Part shown: in pieces, positions 10,761 through 22,205 of the stretch | Position numbering within the stretch: position 1 is the stretch's first letter | How the letters are laid out: each line of letters opens with the position of its first letter | Assembly (NCBI RefSeq): GCF_036588685.1 | Contig: NC_086375.1 | Coordinates: 43,803,270-43,867,269 of the forward strand | Direction: 5' to 3' | Source of the DNA: Mytilus trossulus | Taxonomy: Eukaryota > Mollusca > Bivalvia > Mytilida > Mytilidae | Length of the DNA: 64,000 nt | Program-made: the position numbers and the translations under genes | The notes under the pieces: model-generated | What the model saw: the letters and a program-made list of their open reading frames with translations, nothing else | Database searches by the model: none | Told to the model about the DNA's origin: nothing

Positions 10761-13700
10761 ATTTTCCAAAACACTGTAACAATTTCTCGGTATGATCTGT
10801 CACCTTCAATGTGTATTAGAATGGTGAAATAGTTGATCAGTGATTTTTTTCTTTAAAAAACGGATGTTTAAGTCGTGGAGATATCAGATAACGGGTAGAT
10901 GGACACAGAAGATCATCTCATATGTATATTTATTTCTTGGAAAACGTATAATGAGTTGTCCTTTTGACAAGCTGATTTTGCTATATAAAAGAAACAATAT
11001 TATACCGCTATTTAATAAGCATAAATTGATCAAACGAACACAGATCCAGGCTAGGAACTAAAACCGAGGAAAACACGTCAACTATATAAAGAAGAACACA
11101 AAGGACCAATTGAACAACAAAACACCGAAAAGCAACAAAACCCAAAACGTCAAACTACATAAAAACGACTTTTTTTTATAACAACTTTAAACTTTTTATA
11201 CAATTTAGTAAACAGAACTGAAAAAGATTTATATTAATTCGATATTAAAGGATTGGGTGTGAATATTAATGGCTTGTTCAATTCTTAGCATTGGTGGTAC
11301 ATTGAAATAGAAAGTCCAAAAACTCTATGCCAAATGTCGATAATTATGAGGCAAGTCATAAGAAGCTGGTTGTGCTTTATTTCCTTGTTCTTGAGAATAA
11401 GTGACATCAACTCCATTGGAACTTCTGCCATGCTGAAAATTACTTTGTTCTCATTAAACATTGTTAAACATCTTAATTTGAGGATTTCCCAAGTCAGTAA
11501 GATATTTCAATGCAAAAAAGATTTGAGCACGCTCTCCAAATATCTAAATTTATACGAAAGGAAGCGTTTCGTAAATACAAACAACTCGAGGTCCACATCT
11601 CAACGAGGGACAATCTTTACCACTCGTAAAACTCTGAATTGTCATGCGTTGAAAATAAGTTATCAGTGAACTCATGTTAAAAATCCAGTATGACTTATTT
11701 ATATAAATTGACACGTTTCTGATATTCCATGTTCCCCACTGACTCGTATTGTTAAATAAATAATGTATGGTTGTCACAAACAGCAATTGACAAAAGGTTT
11801 AACACTATGATAAATCTACAGGTCATTGGATTGATATTAAAGGCATACAGGAATAAAACGTGAAGCTGTGAACGGTATAATGAATACATCCAGACTAGAA
11901 AAATTCTAGGTGCTAATGTTCAGTTAAATTGTGATTGACTGTTCTTGTATGCAATGTTCATATATATCTCCTCAAACATCCATTTGCAAATACTGAAAAT
12001 TGAATATGTGTACGTTTCTCCACATGGGACTCCTTTGTAATGAAAACCGATGATACATACAAGTAATGACTAAAATGAAATAAATAGCAATCAAGCAGAG
12101 GCTGTTTACACAGTTCTATTCAACTAGGTTTTCAATTGACTTGTAAAGAACTTACAATGTGTCTAATAATAATTTTCAATAAAGATATCATAACTGTTAT
12201 ACCATATCTATAGTCTTATATATCTGTTAATATCAAACAATATTTTTCTGAGGTCAAGTTAAAAAAAAGCTATGATAGGGCTGTATGAAAGGGAGTGGTA
12301 AACATACCAGACGTACATTTTTTGGTTTCTCATCGAAGATGACATGGATAAAAAAAAAACTTTGAGACCCTCTGAAATTATGTTCAACACTCTAAATAAA
12401 TTATCTGAGCCGTACAACAAACTAAGAGCAGACAAATTCTTGCTGATTACGTAAACCCCAGGTGGTATGTAAAAAAAATTAAAGTCAGTAGTAGCATTTG
12501 GAAAATAAAATTTGTTTACTGGAATATCCTTAACATTGTTACTAAAACATTATCGAAAGGGTCGTGAAAAGATATTTACCTGAATACGCTAATAAGATTT
12601 CTCTTTTACTAGAATTGGAATAAATCACGAGTTTCCTTTATTGTGTTTACTAAAAGAATGAGTATTTGTGTTTGAATGAATTCTGAAAATATAACATCAA
12701 TCATAATTTTAGGGAATACAATTGTATTCTACATATCATACCGAAAGCTTGTAAAAATAAGAGAGATTACATGCATATCAAATGAAAAGTATTAATTTAT
12801 TGAAAACAGTTTTAAAAATACTATCAATTATTATCTGAAACATCGGCATTTTATTTGTAGCAAACCCGTTTAATTGTACTCGACTAAATTTTGAATATTT
12901 CAGTTTAAAATATAAGGTTAAATTCTTGATAAAATTGCAATACTAGTACAGGACAATGTTGGTTTTAAAAAGCCAGGATGTGCAGTTCCTGCAGGAACAA
13001 AACTCCGGAAACTATTTATATCGTTTTATACAAATCTGTCTATTTTCAAGATAGACATTTCGGCACATTTTCAACATACATGTAATTTTTCTATTATTAT
13101 TATTTTCAACAGTTATAATTCCTGGATCAGAACCATGATAGGTTTCCTTAAACACTTCAACTATTCTTGTTAAGTATTACATTAATGTCGGTTTGAGGGC
13201 ATACGATACCAAGATTTGATCTCAAGGGGATTTTTTGTACATACAATCTTTTTTCAGCTTGTTGATTCAAATATGTAATAAACATATACCTTCGTGTGTT
13301 ACTTTTAAAGATATATGGGTCTAAATTTACTATAAATTTCTGTTTTGAAAAAATTATGTCCGAAGGAGAGACATACCTACCTTGTTTTGTTTCAAAAGAA
13401 GAAAATCATACACTCGGCATATCTTCTTTGCAGTTTGCTCTCAATTGTGTAAGAATTCTATGTAAAAAGATATCTTTTTATTCAAATTTTCTATTTTAGA
13501 ACACATTTTCTTTTTTAATTTTATCTTCTGTTGTTTATTTTTTGAAATAGGCACAACAATTCCTAACATATGATATCTTATTTATCCAGGAAACATGATC
13601 TCTTATTTATAGGTATGTTATTACATGTTCCTCCTGTAACTGTATAGTTATATCCTTAAAACTTCATTTTCATCTCATACATCATTGAAACGATTAAACA

Positions 13701-13795
13701 TTGCTACACAAATCAGAAAGGACATCTAACTCCTATTATAGATAAATGGTTGATAATAAACATTTTGTGTTATGTAAACAATTAAAGTGCTAAAA
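10761..13795. other. No gene seen; one degenerate repeat fragment
   Basis: Frames up to 111 codons (for example 11334-11669) have no recognisable domain or codon bias. A fragment at 11050-11170 (ACCGAGGAAAACACGTCAAC) resembles the repeat at 61555-61835. Nothing else was recognised. Confidence 0.5.
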
Positions 13796-13799
13796 ACTT

Positions 13800-14460
13800 A
13801 TCAACACTTTTTTTCATTGTTTAGAATATCATCTTAATTTCAAAACACAAAGGTTTTGTGTTGGAAACTTTAAACCCAACTCAGTTAACTTTTACTAGAG
13901 TGAATTTAGGGTCGTTTCTGTCTACTTGTTTATGGTGATTTTTATAATTTGAGAGTATTGAAATACACTGACATGTATGCTGCTGAAACAACAACACATT
14001 ACGGTCAACGTATCCATTATATCGAAGATTAATTTGTTAGTTGTTCAACCAAACACGAGTTTGCTATATTTATATTTAAATATATATATGTATCAACGAT
14101 CATAAAATCATCTGCATCTTTATGTTTACTAGAATATTAATGTTTCAAATATCTCGGTCAAACCACGCAAATACAGATTATACATTAACACTAAAATTAC
14201 CTGCGGCAATCTTAAGTATACTGCTTTTGCTTTATATTCTTTATATTGTTTTTTTGCATGTACTATATCATTTTGTATTTATTTCCGTATGCCATATTGT
14301 TCCTTATTTTAAGAGAGCCTCAAGTAAGATTGGTATCCTTTAAATGAAGAAGATTATGCAGATAACTGCACTGCATTTAAAGTGTATATTTTCCAAACTC
14401 CTTCGCTTTGTCCGTTTATGCATACGGACTTTTTTTTTAAATTGAACTACATTTGTTCAG
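13800..14460. repeat. Diverged duplicated block, copy 2 (pairs with 5100-5965)
   Basis: Shared landmarks with copy 1, in the same order and orientation: AACACAAAGGTTTTGTG (13843), ACCAAACACGAGTT (14048), GATCATAAAATCATC (14098), CATGTACTATATCATTTTGT (14259), and AAAGTGTATATTTTCCAAAC (14379), then TTCGCTTTGTCCG and a T-run. It is about 200 bp shorter than copy 1. No coding function is apparent. Confidence 0.7.
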
Positions 14461-15754
14461 TATGAACAAGTATGTCTGGCTTTGTTAATACATAAGAAAA
14501 CAAACACGAAATTGTTTTTTTTTTTTATGATGAATGATTTTTTTCATTGCATTTCACAACTACTGATTTCATTTTGCATTTTGACATGGAATCTGGGAAG
14601 AAAAGAATTCCGACTAGTGTATACTGGATAACTTTTAGCACTTGTGACTCTATCATTTAGATTTGGATACCAAATAATTTCAAATATTTAGATATTAAGA
14701 TGCACACATAAAACAGGCACAATGGGATTTATATAAGCACAACAATTGCAGTGCATATATAATGGGTTGTGTGTGTTTCCGCAATGCTGTGAATTTCTCA
14801 CTAGTATATAATTTCTTACAACAATACTATTATCATTTCTTAGTATGGGTATTTCCCTTCAATGAGTTTTAGAATGAACGATGAGATGATCTGAAATTGC
14901 TTAATGTATCCCAATGACTAAGTCATGTTACTAAAACCATTGCCAATAAACCATATCTCGCAGAGTAAACGATAAACTTATTAGAGTTACCCCTCTTTGC
15001 ATTAAGTTCAAGGAAAATACATGTTTGTGAAGTAATATAAAATTATTGCTGTGAAATCTTTGATATCTTCCAAAATTCATAAAACAGCCTCTAGTTTGTC
15101 ACAAAGTTCAGACTAATGTAGATTTGTCTTACTAAATATAGTGTGTCCGCTTGCCATTACCATCTTTGAAAATCTCAGTCATGTTCTGGTTACGTTCAAT
15201 GCATTTTTATAACAATTCTATCAAACGTCATTTATATCGTTATATCGTTATACCGTTTCGTTATTGGCATTGCGTTTCGATTTCGTATCTCATTTTAGCA
15301 CAACCCACCAAATGGTCTATTTAATCATCAATTAAGTTAATGTCGGAACACTGCTTAAAATATAATTGTCAATTTAATAATGGAATTCTTTAAATGGAAA
15401 GTGCATAGATACTTGCATATTTTATGTAAAATGTCTGTTCAAAACTAATCATTGTATACAAGTGATGATTGAGGTTTGCATATTATTATCTTTCCTACAT
15501 ATATTTCGAAACAAAATTTAAAAAAACAGAATTTTTATTCTATCTTGGTATGTATCTGTATCTACCTACAACGTCTACAAATTGTAAATGAAACATATAA
15601 AATTATCTCAAGATATATTTGAATAATATAGGCAACAGTTGACACTCGATCAAGACGCCTATAAGAAGAAGTGACAATGACTGAGTTGTGTTATTCTAAT
15701 CACTATGGTATAAATTGATTTAAATCAATAACTGGTTAGAAACGAACTAAGCAC
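14461..15754. other. No gene seen
   Basis: AT-rich sequence downstream of the LRAT-like gene. No repeat or domain was recognised. Confidence 0.5.
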
Positions 15755-15760
15755 TTTATT
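15755..15760 (-). terminator. Polyadenylation signal for the LRAT-like gene
   Basis: AATAAA on the minus strand, about 100 bp after the stop codon of the LRAT-like gene. Confidence 0.5.
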
Positions 15761-15859
15761 TACCGAAGAAAGAAATATAAGGCACAACCAATGCCACCAA
15801 GGAACATAATGGTAATAATACCAAAACCTATTTTCCCACATTTACCTCTGCAACACTGT

Positions 15860-16936
15860 TTACAAAAATACAATTAAAAAATATACCAATGCAGGACGAT
15901 TCAAATTTAAGAAACCGAAATATCCGCATAAAACAGCTAACAGTATTGAACCGTATCCGCCTAACACGTGCAAGGACACAATACGACAAAATTGTTTAGC
16001 ACAAAGAATGTTTTTGCGTTTTGGAAGTAAACTATGTAACACATAATAATAAAGAAAAATTGTTTCCATAGCAACCGATACTACCAGAGAAGCTCCACAT
16101 GTTTTAAAAATAGCTTCCTCTGCGAGCTGTCCTGCCAAGTCACATACAAACTTATTATACAAGAACTGCTTTGTTCCATTAAGATGCTGCTTGCTGCTTT
16201 GTTCTGCAATTCCGGGTCTTGACTCCGCTACCTTGATTCTTGTCTCTGCTTCGTCAATTATATTTGCTCCTATCTTATTGCCACATTGAGGAACCTGTTC
16301 TAGCGTCCCGACACTATAACTGACGATCGCAGCAACAATAATTGTGACGTAAGCACGCCGAACTAATGAACCGGCAATAGCGCCTAATGATGATACTAGT
16401 AATGCCGCTCTTAATCCTACTTCCCTCGAATCGATCAAAAAATTAAAACAATCTGCACGACATCGGTTCTCATCCACCTGTTTACATGAACTTTTACCAG
16501 TAAGAATATACTTTACGACATGCTCACAATTATTCCAGGAAAGTTGGTAATCTCGTTCGCCAAGTCGTTCATAAAGGCGTTTCCATGCGTTGTTTAAGTC
16601 TTTATCATTCTTTGGATATTCAGGGTTTTTAATCAAATGTAAGCCTGGTGTTTCTGCTGTACCATATCCTAACAGAGTATGATCATCATCCCTTGAAATT
16701 GTCTGACATGTAAATTTGCCGGATCCCCTGCTGTCTTCAGTTAAAATTTCTGCAGAACTTGTAAAATGGGCAACTGTGAATTCATCTGTTTCATCACTCA
16801 TATTGGGTATTCTTATAACAATAAAGTGGTGATAATATTCTCCAGTGCAAAACTTGCCGCTTCTCCCTACTCTGAAGTGTGCAAACGGTGTTGCTTTGTT
16901 TTCAAAATCATTGAAATCTCTCACATGATATTCGTC
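15860..16936 (-). CDS. LRAT-like (NlpC/P60 superfamily) membrane protein, last coding exon
   Basis: This exon encodes 358 residues. An LRAT-type papain-like fold is indicated by a His in GEYYHHFIVI (about residues 36-37 of the exon), a second His in FTVAHF (57), and the NCEH motif with the catalytic Cys (137) in WNNCEHVVKY. LRAT-family proteins are thiol acyltransferases or phospholipases acting on membrane lipids; the substrate here is unknown. The C-terminal half has hydrophobic segments at about 176-208, 281-302 and 315-345, so the protein is probably membrane-anchored. The frame is open up to an upstream ATG at 17029, but the sequence before GACGAATATC reads TTTTTATTTTCAG, a strong 3' splice site, so I start the exon at 16936 (phase 0). 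At least one upstream exon is therefore expected; a candidate is at 18809-18943. Confidence 0.7.
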   Translation of the reverse strand, partial: DEYHVRDFNDFENKATPFAHFRVGRSGKFCTGEYYHHFIVIRIPNMSDETDEFTVAHFTSSAEILTEDSRGSGKFTCQTISRDDDHTLLGYGTAETPGLHLIKNPEYPKNDKDLNNAWKRLYERLGERDYQLSWNNCEHVVKYILTGKSSCKQVDENRCRADCFNFLIDSREVGLRAALLVSSLGAIAGSLVRRAYVTIIVAAIVSYSVGTLEQVPQCGNKIGANIIDEAETRIKVAESRPGIAEQSSKQHLNGTKQFLYNKFVCDLAGQLAEEAIFKTCGASLVVSVAMETIFLYYYVLHSLLPKRKNILCAKQFCRIVSLHVLGGYGSILLAVLCGYFGFLNLNRPALVYFLIVFL

Positions 16937-17159
16937 CTGAAAATAAAAAGCTACCGATATCTGAATCTGCAAAACAGCCGCCACTCGCATGTACATTTTA
17001 TAAGAAAAAAATAAGTTCAATGTTGGCAACTTATACTTTCTTTACTGTTAATAGATGGTCAATACCCAATAGTATTCTTATATAACAAGAAGTCAGTGTA
17101 ATTATAAGAAAACTTAACTGGTAGAAAGAAATTATACGCAGGGGATATTTTTTCTCCAT

Positions 17160-17500
17160 TTTAAAACAATTGGACAAGGGTGTTCCTGACTTAGATATGT
17201 GCCTGTCCTTAGTCAGGAACCTGTTATTCAGTGGTTGTCGTTTGTTTACGTGTTAACTTTTTGTTTTTTTCGTGGGTTTTTTTTTGTACATAAATGAGGC
17301 CGTTAGTTTTCTCGTTTGAATTGTTTTACATTGTCATTTCAGGGCTTTTTATAGCAGAAAATGCGATATGGGCTTTAATTATTGTTGAAGGCAATACGGT
17401 GACCTATAGTTGTTATGTTGTGTGTCATTTTGGTCTCTTGCGGAAAGTTGTTTCATTTGCAATCATACCACATCTTCTTTTTTTATATTTCTCATCATTT
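17160..17500 (+). repeat. Interspersed repeat family A
   Basis: It contains the family landmarks GTGCCTGTCCTTAGTCAGGA, GTGGTTGTCGTTTGTTTA, TTGTTGAAGGC..ACGGTGACC, and CATACCACATCTTC near the end. The same series of landmarks occurs at 21.9, 27.3, 41.4, 42.3, 42.7, 48.4, 57.0 and 60.2 kb. Confidence 0.75.
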
Positions 17501-17544
17501 GTCGTCATTAATTTTTGTATTCTTGTCTTTCATCGTTTGTTAAT

Positions 17545-17622
17545 GTGCTTTTCTGCTGTTGTTTTTTCTATGGTCGGGTTGTTGTCTCTTTGAAACATTC
17601 CCCATTTCCATTTTCAATTTTA
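17545..17622 (+). repeat. Penelope-like 3' tail fragment
   Basis: CTGCTGTTGTTTTTTCTATG, GTCGGGTTGTTGTCTCTTTG and CCCATTTCCATTTTCAATTT match the last ~80 bp of the element ending at 10760 and the minus-strand tail at 3055. Here it follows a family A repeat without any RT sequence. Confidence 0.7.
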
Positions 17623-17689
17623 TTTGTCTATACGCCTTAGACTTATTGTACTTCTTTATTCAATATTTGTATGTTTTACAGTGATTTAG

Positions 17690-18035
17690 GTTACACAATG
17701 TTGACTGACAATTTAACCTTTTATGTCTGTACGTTTTGTTCAGAAATCGTTGTCAATATAATGGTATTTGATGCCACTGTCATACAAATGAGAGGTTAAT
17801 CCAGCTATAAAACTAGGTTAAATTCATATTTTTAACACAAAATAAATGTCTGCAACAAGTCAGGATTATGACAGTTGTTACCCATTCGTTTGGTGTGTTT
17901 TAGCTTTTGATTTTGTTCACTATTTAGGGACTTTCCGTTTTAAATTTTTCTGGGAGTGCAGCGTTTTTTGTGATTTTACTTTTTTGTATATTAATACAAA
18001 ATTTGACAAATCAAAGGAAACTAAATTATAATTAA
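17690..18035 (+). repeat. Interspersed repeat family B
   Basis: Landmarks: ATCGTTGTCAATA, AGCTATAAAACTAGGTT, CAAGTCAGGA..ATGACAG, GTTA..CCATTCGTTTG, GGGACTTTCCGTTTTAAATT and a GTGATTTTACTTTTT end. Related copies are at 19.1, 54.0, 56.1 (minus) and 63.7 kb (minus). Confidence 0.7.
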
Positions 18036-18808
18036 GAAATAAATCCCACTGCCATATTACAAATCTTCTGGTCGTTTGATCACAAAAACCCTTGTTCGTG
18101 TTAAACATTCCAAGTGTATAACATTTATTCAACCCATTCCGGGATACATACGAACATTCATATAAAAAAGCCTTTCTGTCGACACCCTAACAGACTGGTG
18201 AATTTAAAAAAAAAAAGGACATATTTAAAACAGAAAAAAAATGCAGAATATTTTGATTGTTATACTGAAACCAATACATGATCAGCAATTGGGAAAAATA
18301 GTTTTGAGCAAACTTGTAATTCTTTGTCTTCGTATGACATTAAAGCATATTTCATATCGACAGGACACAATCATAATTCTAAAGTGAAATACTCAGACGA
18401 AGTGTGAAAAAATACCATGGAATTTGGGAAAATTTGACATAAATGAAAGTTGTGTATATGTCGGATTGGAAGATGGAGACTTTTTAGAATGCACATCATT
18501 CGTTAGTAAAATGATGAAAAGAAAAAAAGAAATTAATGCCTGGATGTAGTTATGGTTAGAATCAGTTCATTGATTTAAATATGCAGTTCAATAAAGATAT
18601 CAAAAGCCAGGTAACAAAAAATTTAAACTCTTCAGCAGTAATATACTTTTACAAAACCGGTCCAAAAATTCAGTTATAAAGCTTCAACAGCAAAAAATAA
18701 ACAAGACCTGAGTTATGATAAAACAAACGAACAATAAGTATAACAGACAACACAAGACTGAACTACATTTAACGGTTTTTAAAGTGCTTATAATTAATGT
18801 ATACCTAC
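18036..18808. other. No gene seen
   Basis: AT-rich sequence between a family B repeat and the candidate exon on the other strand. It would be intron if that exon joins the LRAT-like gene. Confidence 0.4.
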
Positions 18809-18943
18809 ATCATTGCTGCTACATGCATCTTTTCCCTTGTCTTCTTTTTGTTTTCCTACACTATCGTCACTATCTTTCTTTTCTTCATTTCCCAGATATG
18901 CACTTTGGACTCCTCCCTCTTCATTCTTTTGCTGCTGTTCATC
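18809..18943 (-). CDS. Candidate upstream exon of the LRAT-like gene
   Basis: On the minus strand, 45 codons with no stop read as a hydrophilic, Glu/Lys/Asp/Gln-rich stretch (DEQQQKNEEGG near the start, KQKEDKGKDACSSND at the end). The exon would begin after a GAAG acceptor (weak, preceded by a TTTCTATTATTCTTAC tract) and end at GAT before GTAGGTAT, a plausible donor. Both edges are phase 0, as is the start of the LRAT exon 1.9 kb downstream, so joining the two keeps the frame. A charged cytosolic linker before the LRAT domain is plausible. A purine-rich strand can also give such a frame by chance, so this remains a candidate. Confidence 0.3.
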
Positions 18944-19074
18944 CTTCCATTATAAAGTAAGAATAATAGAAACTTATGTATTCAGCTGATTCATTACAGC
19001 AATGAAATGACTTAAATAAGGTGAAATACTATTCTTCCTTTCATTTAAAAATCTAAAATGTGACTAGAATTTCT

Positions 19075-19295
19075 TATAACTATGACCATGACGCTAAACG
19101 TAGAAAATGTAAGTAATATTTAGCTATAAAACTAGGTTTAATTAACATTTTTATGTAAGTTAACGCCTGTACAAAGTCAGGAATATGACAGTTGTTCAAT
19201 CGTTTCGATTTTGCCATTTGATAAGGGACTTCCAGTTTTGAATTTTCCTCGGAGTTCAGTATTTTGTGATTTTACTTTTACTTTTCTGCAAACTT
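19075..19295 (+). repeat. Interspersed repeat family B
   Basis: Carries AGCTATAAAACTAGGTTTAA, CAAAGTCAGGAATATGACAG and GAATTTTCCTCGGAGTTCAG. It is shorter at the 5' side than the copy at 17.7 kb. Confidence 0.7.
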
Positions 19296-19599
19296 GGGAA
19301 AGATACTGTTAACTGCAACTACTTGTTTTTATAGAAAAGCTAACTTTAAAATAACTTCTTTCTATATTCAAGGATTTATAAATGTGCAACCGTAAGTATT
19401 AAGGTAAATGTGATACATCAAATGATTAAATCGCATAGCTCACTTTTTTATACAATCTAAAATTTTGTTTATATAATAGCAATAAAAACGAAAGTCCAGT
19501 CAACATCATAAGTCTAAGAAGGATAATCAAAACGAAAAATAAAAAGCGATCTACTGTAACAGTTACATTTTAATATATTATTACACGGGTAACATTACA

Positions 19600-19830
19600 A
19601 AGTTATACACCATCGATACAGTTATAATTCATGGAGAAATATAATACATAATTGTCGGATATGTCAGGAATATGACAGTTGTTATCCATTCGTTTATCTG
19701 TTCTCGCGTATCTTTCGCCCCTCTTTTTTGGTAAAGAAGCACTGAAAACTAATTTTAGAAATCTCCGTTGTGACCATAGACCAACCGACGTCATCCCGAT
19801 ATGGAGGTAACCACGCTTCATTTATAACAC
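19600..19830 (+). repeat. Repeat fragment related to family B
   Basis: ATGTCAGGAATATGACAGTT and ATCCATTCGTTTATCTGTTC match family B, followed by a different tail (TATCTTTCGCCCCTCTTTTT). The 72-codon minus frame here is produced by this repeat. Confidence 0.5.
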
Positions 19831-20872
19831 AACCACTAGTTATGAAATGTAATAATAGGTATGTAACATAGAGTGTAGTATACTATCGAAGCTTGTAAAA
19901 AAGCAAATAAATAAATATGAAAAACTTCACAGAATGAGAATATTGTATATATCATGCATTTGAATGACAACTGCTGCTACTTAACTATAACTTTTTTGAT
20001 TTTTATTTAGATATACATTCGCATGTACTTAAATATCTTCAAGATCTTTGTGAATTTTCGTCTGTTGAATCAGTCAATTCGTCTAAAAAACTGTTTAAAA
20101 AAATAATTCTTGATTACAGATTTTAATACAACGAATTACAGATAAAAACCTTTAACGCAACATTCACTTATTAGTATAAAATGAGGCTTGTGTAGTGTTT
20201 GCTTGTGTTGAGTCAATTGTAATTTTATAATTCATTTATTTTAGAATAACTAATTGAACTCACAAATATAACGTTGCTTCAATTTCTATAGTCCCTCAAC
20301 AATGTTTATTTTACGCTTAAAAATGAGATGGAATATAAAGTTTACAATTAACTTGATTTACATTAATAGTTTATGTTTAAGTTTTTTTTCATGTGTTTCA
20401 TATTATATAAATGAGTTTGAGTACTGCAACTGTAAAACAAACAAAAAAAGATCAAACACGTTTAAGTTATTTTTTGACATCTGTTAAAAATAAGTGAAGG
20501 TTAGTGTCAAGGATCCGTAAATGACATGTCCATAGATTTTTTTAGATTGAAAACTCAAAATGATATTGAAAATATATACATCAGAAAAATTTTAAAATAA
20601 ATTATATGTCACCGTCTTTGTTTTCGAGAAAAAAAAAACATTTTTAAAACGGTCTGATCGGATACTTTTCAAATTACAAATTGAATATAAAGGGGAAAAT
20701 CTATCTTTTCTTCAACAATTTTGGTTTCCGAAATAAATCACGTAAATCACTGCATAGACCTACCTCATCCATTTTCCTGATAGTGCGTAATTTTTTTTAA
20801 TATTTTAGTTATTTGTAGAATAAGGTAACATATCATTGATTGCCTTGTATATATTCTATATTTTTATGTACA
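19831..20872. other. No gene seen
   Basis: AT-rich sequence with only short frames. No similarity to other parts of the window was noticed. Confidence 0.5.
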
Positions 20873-21115
20873 TTCTATAATCAACCTTGACATCAGCAGA
20901 CAACCTGCATTTATTATTTTATAATACGATAATACTGTCTAATGTATTTATACATTTTATAGACTCTAAACGACCGTGACATTGGCAGATCATCTGCATT
21001 TTTTTTTATAATAAGATGATACTGTATTATATTTCATATGAACTCTAGATGACATTGACATCAATATACAAACTGCCTTTTATATTTTACGTTAATACCG
21101 TTTTATTTAATTTTA
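20873..21115. repeat. Degenerate tandem repeat, about 3 units of 80-89 bp
   Basis: The series TGACAT..CAGA..CTGCATTT..ATAATACGATAATACTG recurs three times, with TTGACATC-like landmarks near 20887, 20976 and 21055. Confidence 0.65.
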
Positions 21116-21879
21116 AGAATAGGAGATTACTCGAGGATATGTCCGAGTGGTTATATCATATTTATAGTACTGTTCCTTATTGTTCAGTATATTATAACAT
21201 ATATGAGCACTTATTTTGATAGCCATGTTAATATTATGATATAAAAAGGTATCAAATGTCACTGAACTGTCTGTGTAATTTAAAAATACATATATTGTTT
21301 GTTTTAAGAGTAGACTTGTGTCGGTGCTTTGTGTATATTGTTTTAATAATAATTTTATTTGCAAAAATACACCCATATGGGTCAAGCAAACACAAATACA
21401 ACATTTAATACAGACAGTGAAGAATTACAAATATAAACATAAAAAAACATAGTTATAAATGGTAATTAATGTAGCCTTTGATGGACATGGACCTCATTTT
21501 CGCAATTCTAATGATTGCTTTATAAAGTCACCAATTTAATGTTAGAATTGTTGTTTTGCTTCGTGGCATTCTGAAGAGTCCATCCTTTTTAAATGGGTTT
21601 TTACTGTTCAGTCTTACACCCATGGTACAATATAGGGCTTAAATCTAGCTCTCCTCTTATCACTTTCTAATTACATAAATTGTTTGTTTTAACTGCCCAG
21701 TTGACAGCATCTATTAATCTCCTGCTGATAACCATATTATAATTAGGCGAGGCTGTATGTAATTCTATACAGTCAATGGTACATCTGTGTTGCTAAGTTT
21801 GTTTATATTTCTGTTCATAAATGTGTAAAACAAAGAAAAACAAAAGTGTTTGCTCTTATGGTATTCTGCTTCACCATTG
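21116..21879. other. No gene seen
   Basis: Frames of 67-90 codons lack any recognisable domain. The slightly less AT-rich part at 21480-21760 resembles nothing I could name. Confidence 0.4.
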
Positions 21880-22205
21880 CCAAAGGGAAGAATTTGCTCG
21901 CTCACAAACTTGTTTAATCCCGTCACATGTTGTATGTGCCTGTTGTGGAGCCTGTAATTCATGGGTTGTTGTTCAGGCATGTCATACTTTTCGTAAGTTG
22001 TTTTGTTATAAATTAGACTGGTAGTGTTCTAGTTTGAATTGTTTCACATTTTGCCATGTCGGGACTTTTAAAAGCTGATTATACGGTATGGTTTTTTTTC
22101 TCATTGTTGAAGGTTGAACGCTGATTATTTGAATACACGTCTTATAAATACTCTGGTTGATAGTTGTCTTATTTGCATTCATATCACATCTTATTATTCT
22201 ATATA
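21880..22205 (+). repeat. Interspersed repeat family A, diverged copy
   Basis: Contains AATCCCGTCACATGTTG, GTGCCTGTTGTGGAGCCTG, CTCATTGTTGAAGG and CATATCACATCTTATTATTC in the order seen in the other family A copies. Confidence 0.6.

Noticed and set aside
11334..11669. 111-codon frame
   Set aside because: No recognisable domain, overlaps a frame on the other strand, and has no splice or start context.
16766..17014. 82-codon plus-strand frame
   Set aside because: Antisense shadow of the LRAT-like exon and its intron edge.
17294..17593. 99-codon hydrophobic frame, possible membrane microprotein
   Set aside because: It is the translation of a family A repeat and a Penelope tail; similar frames occur in other copies.
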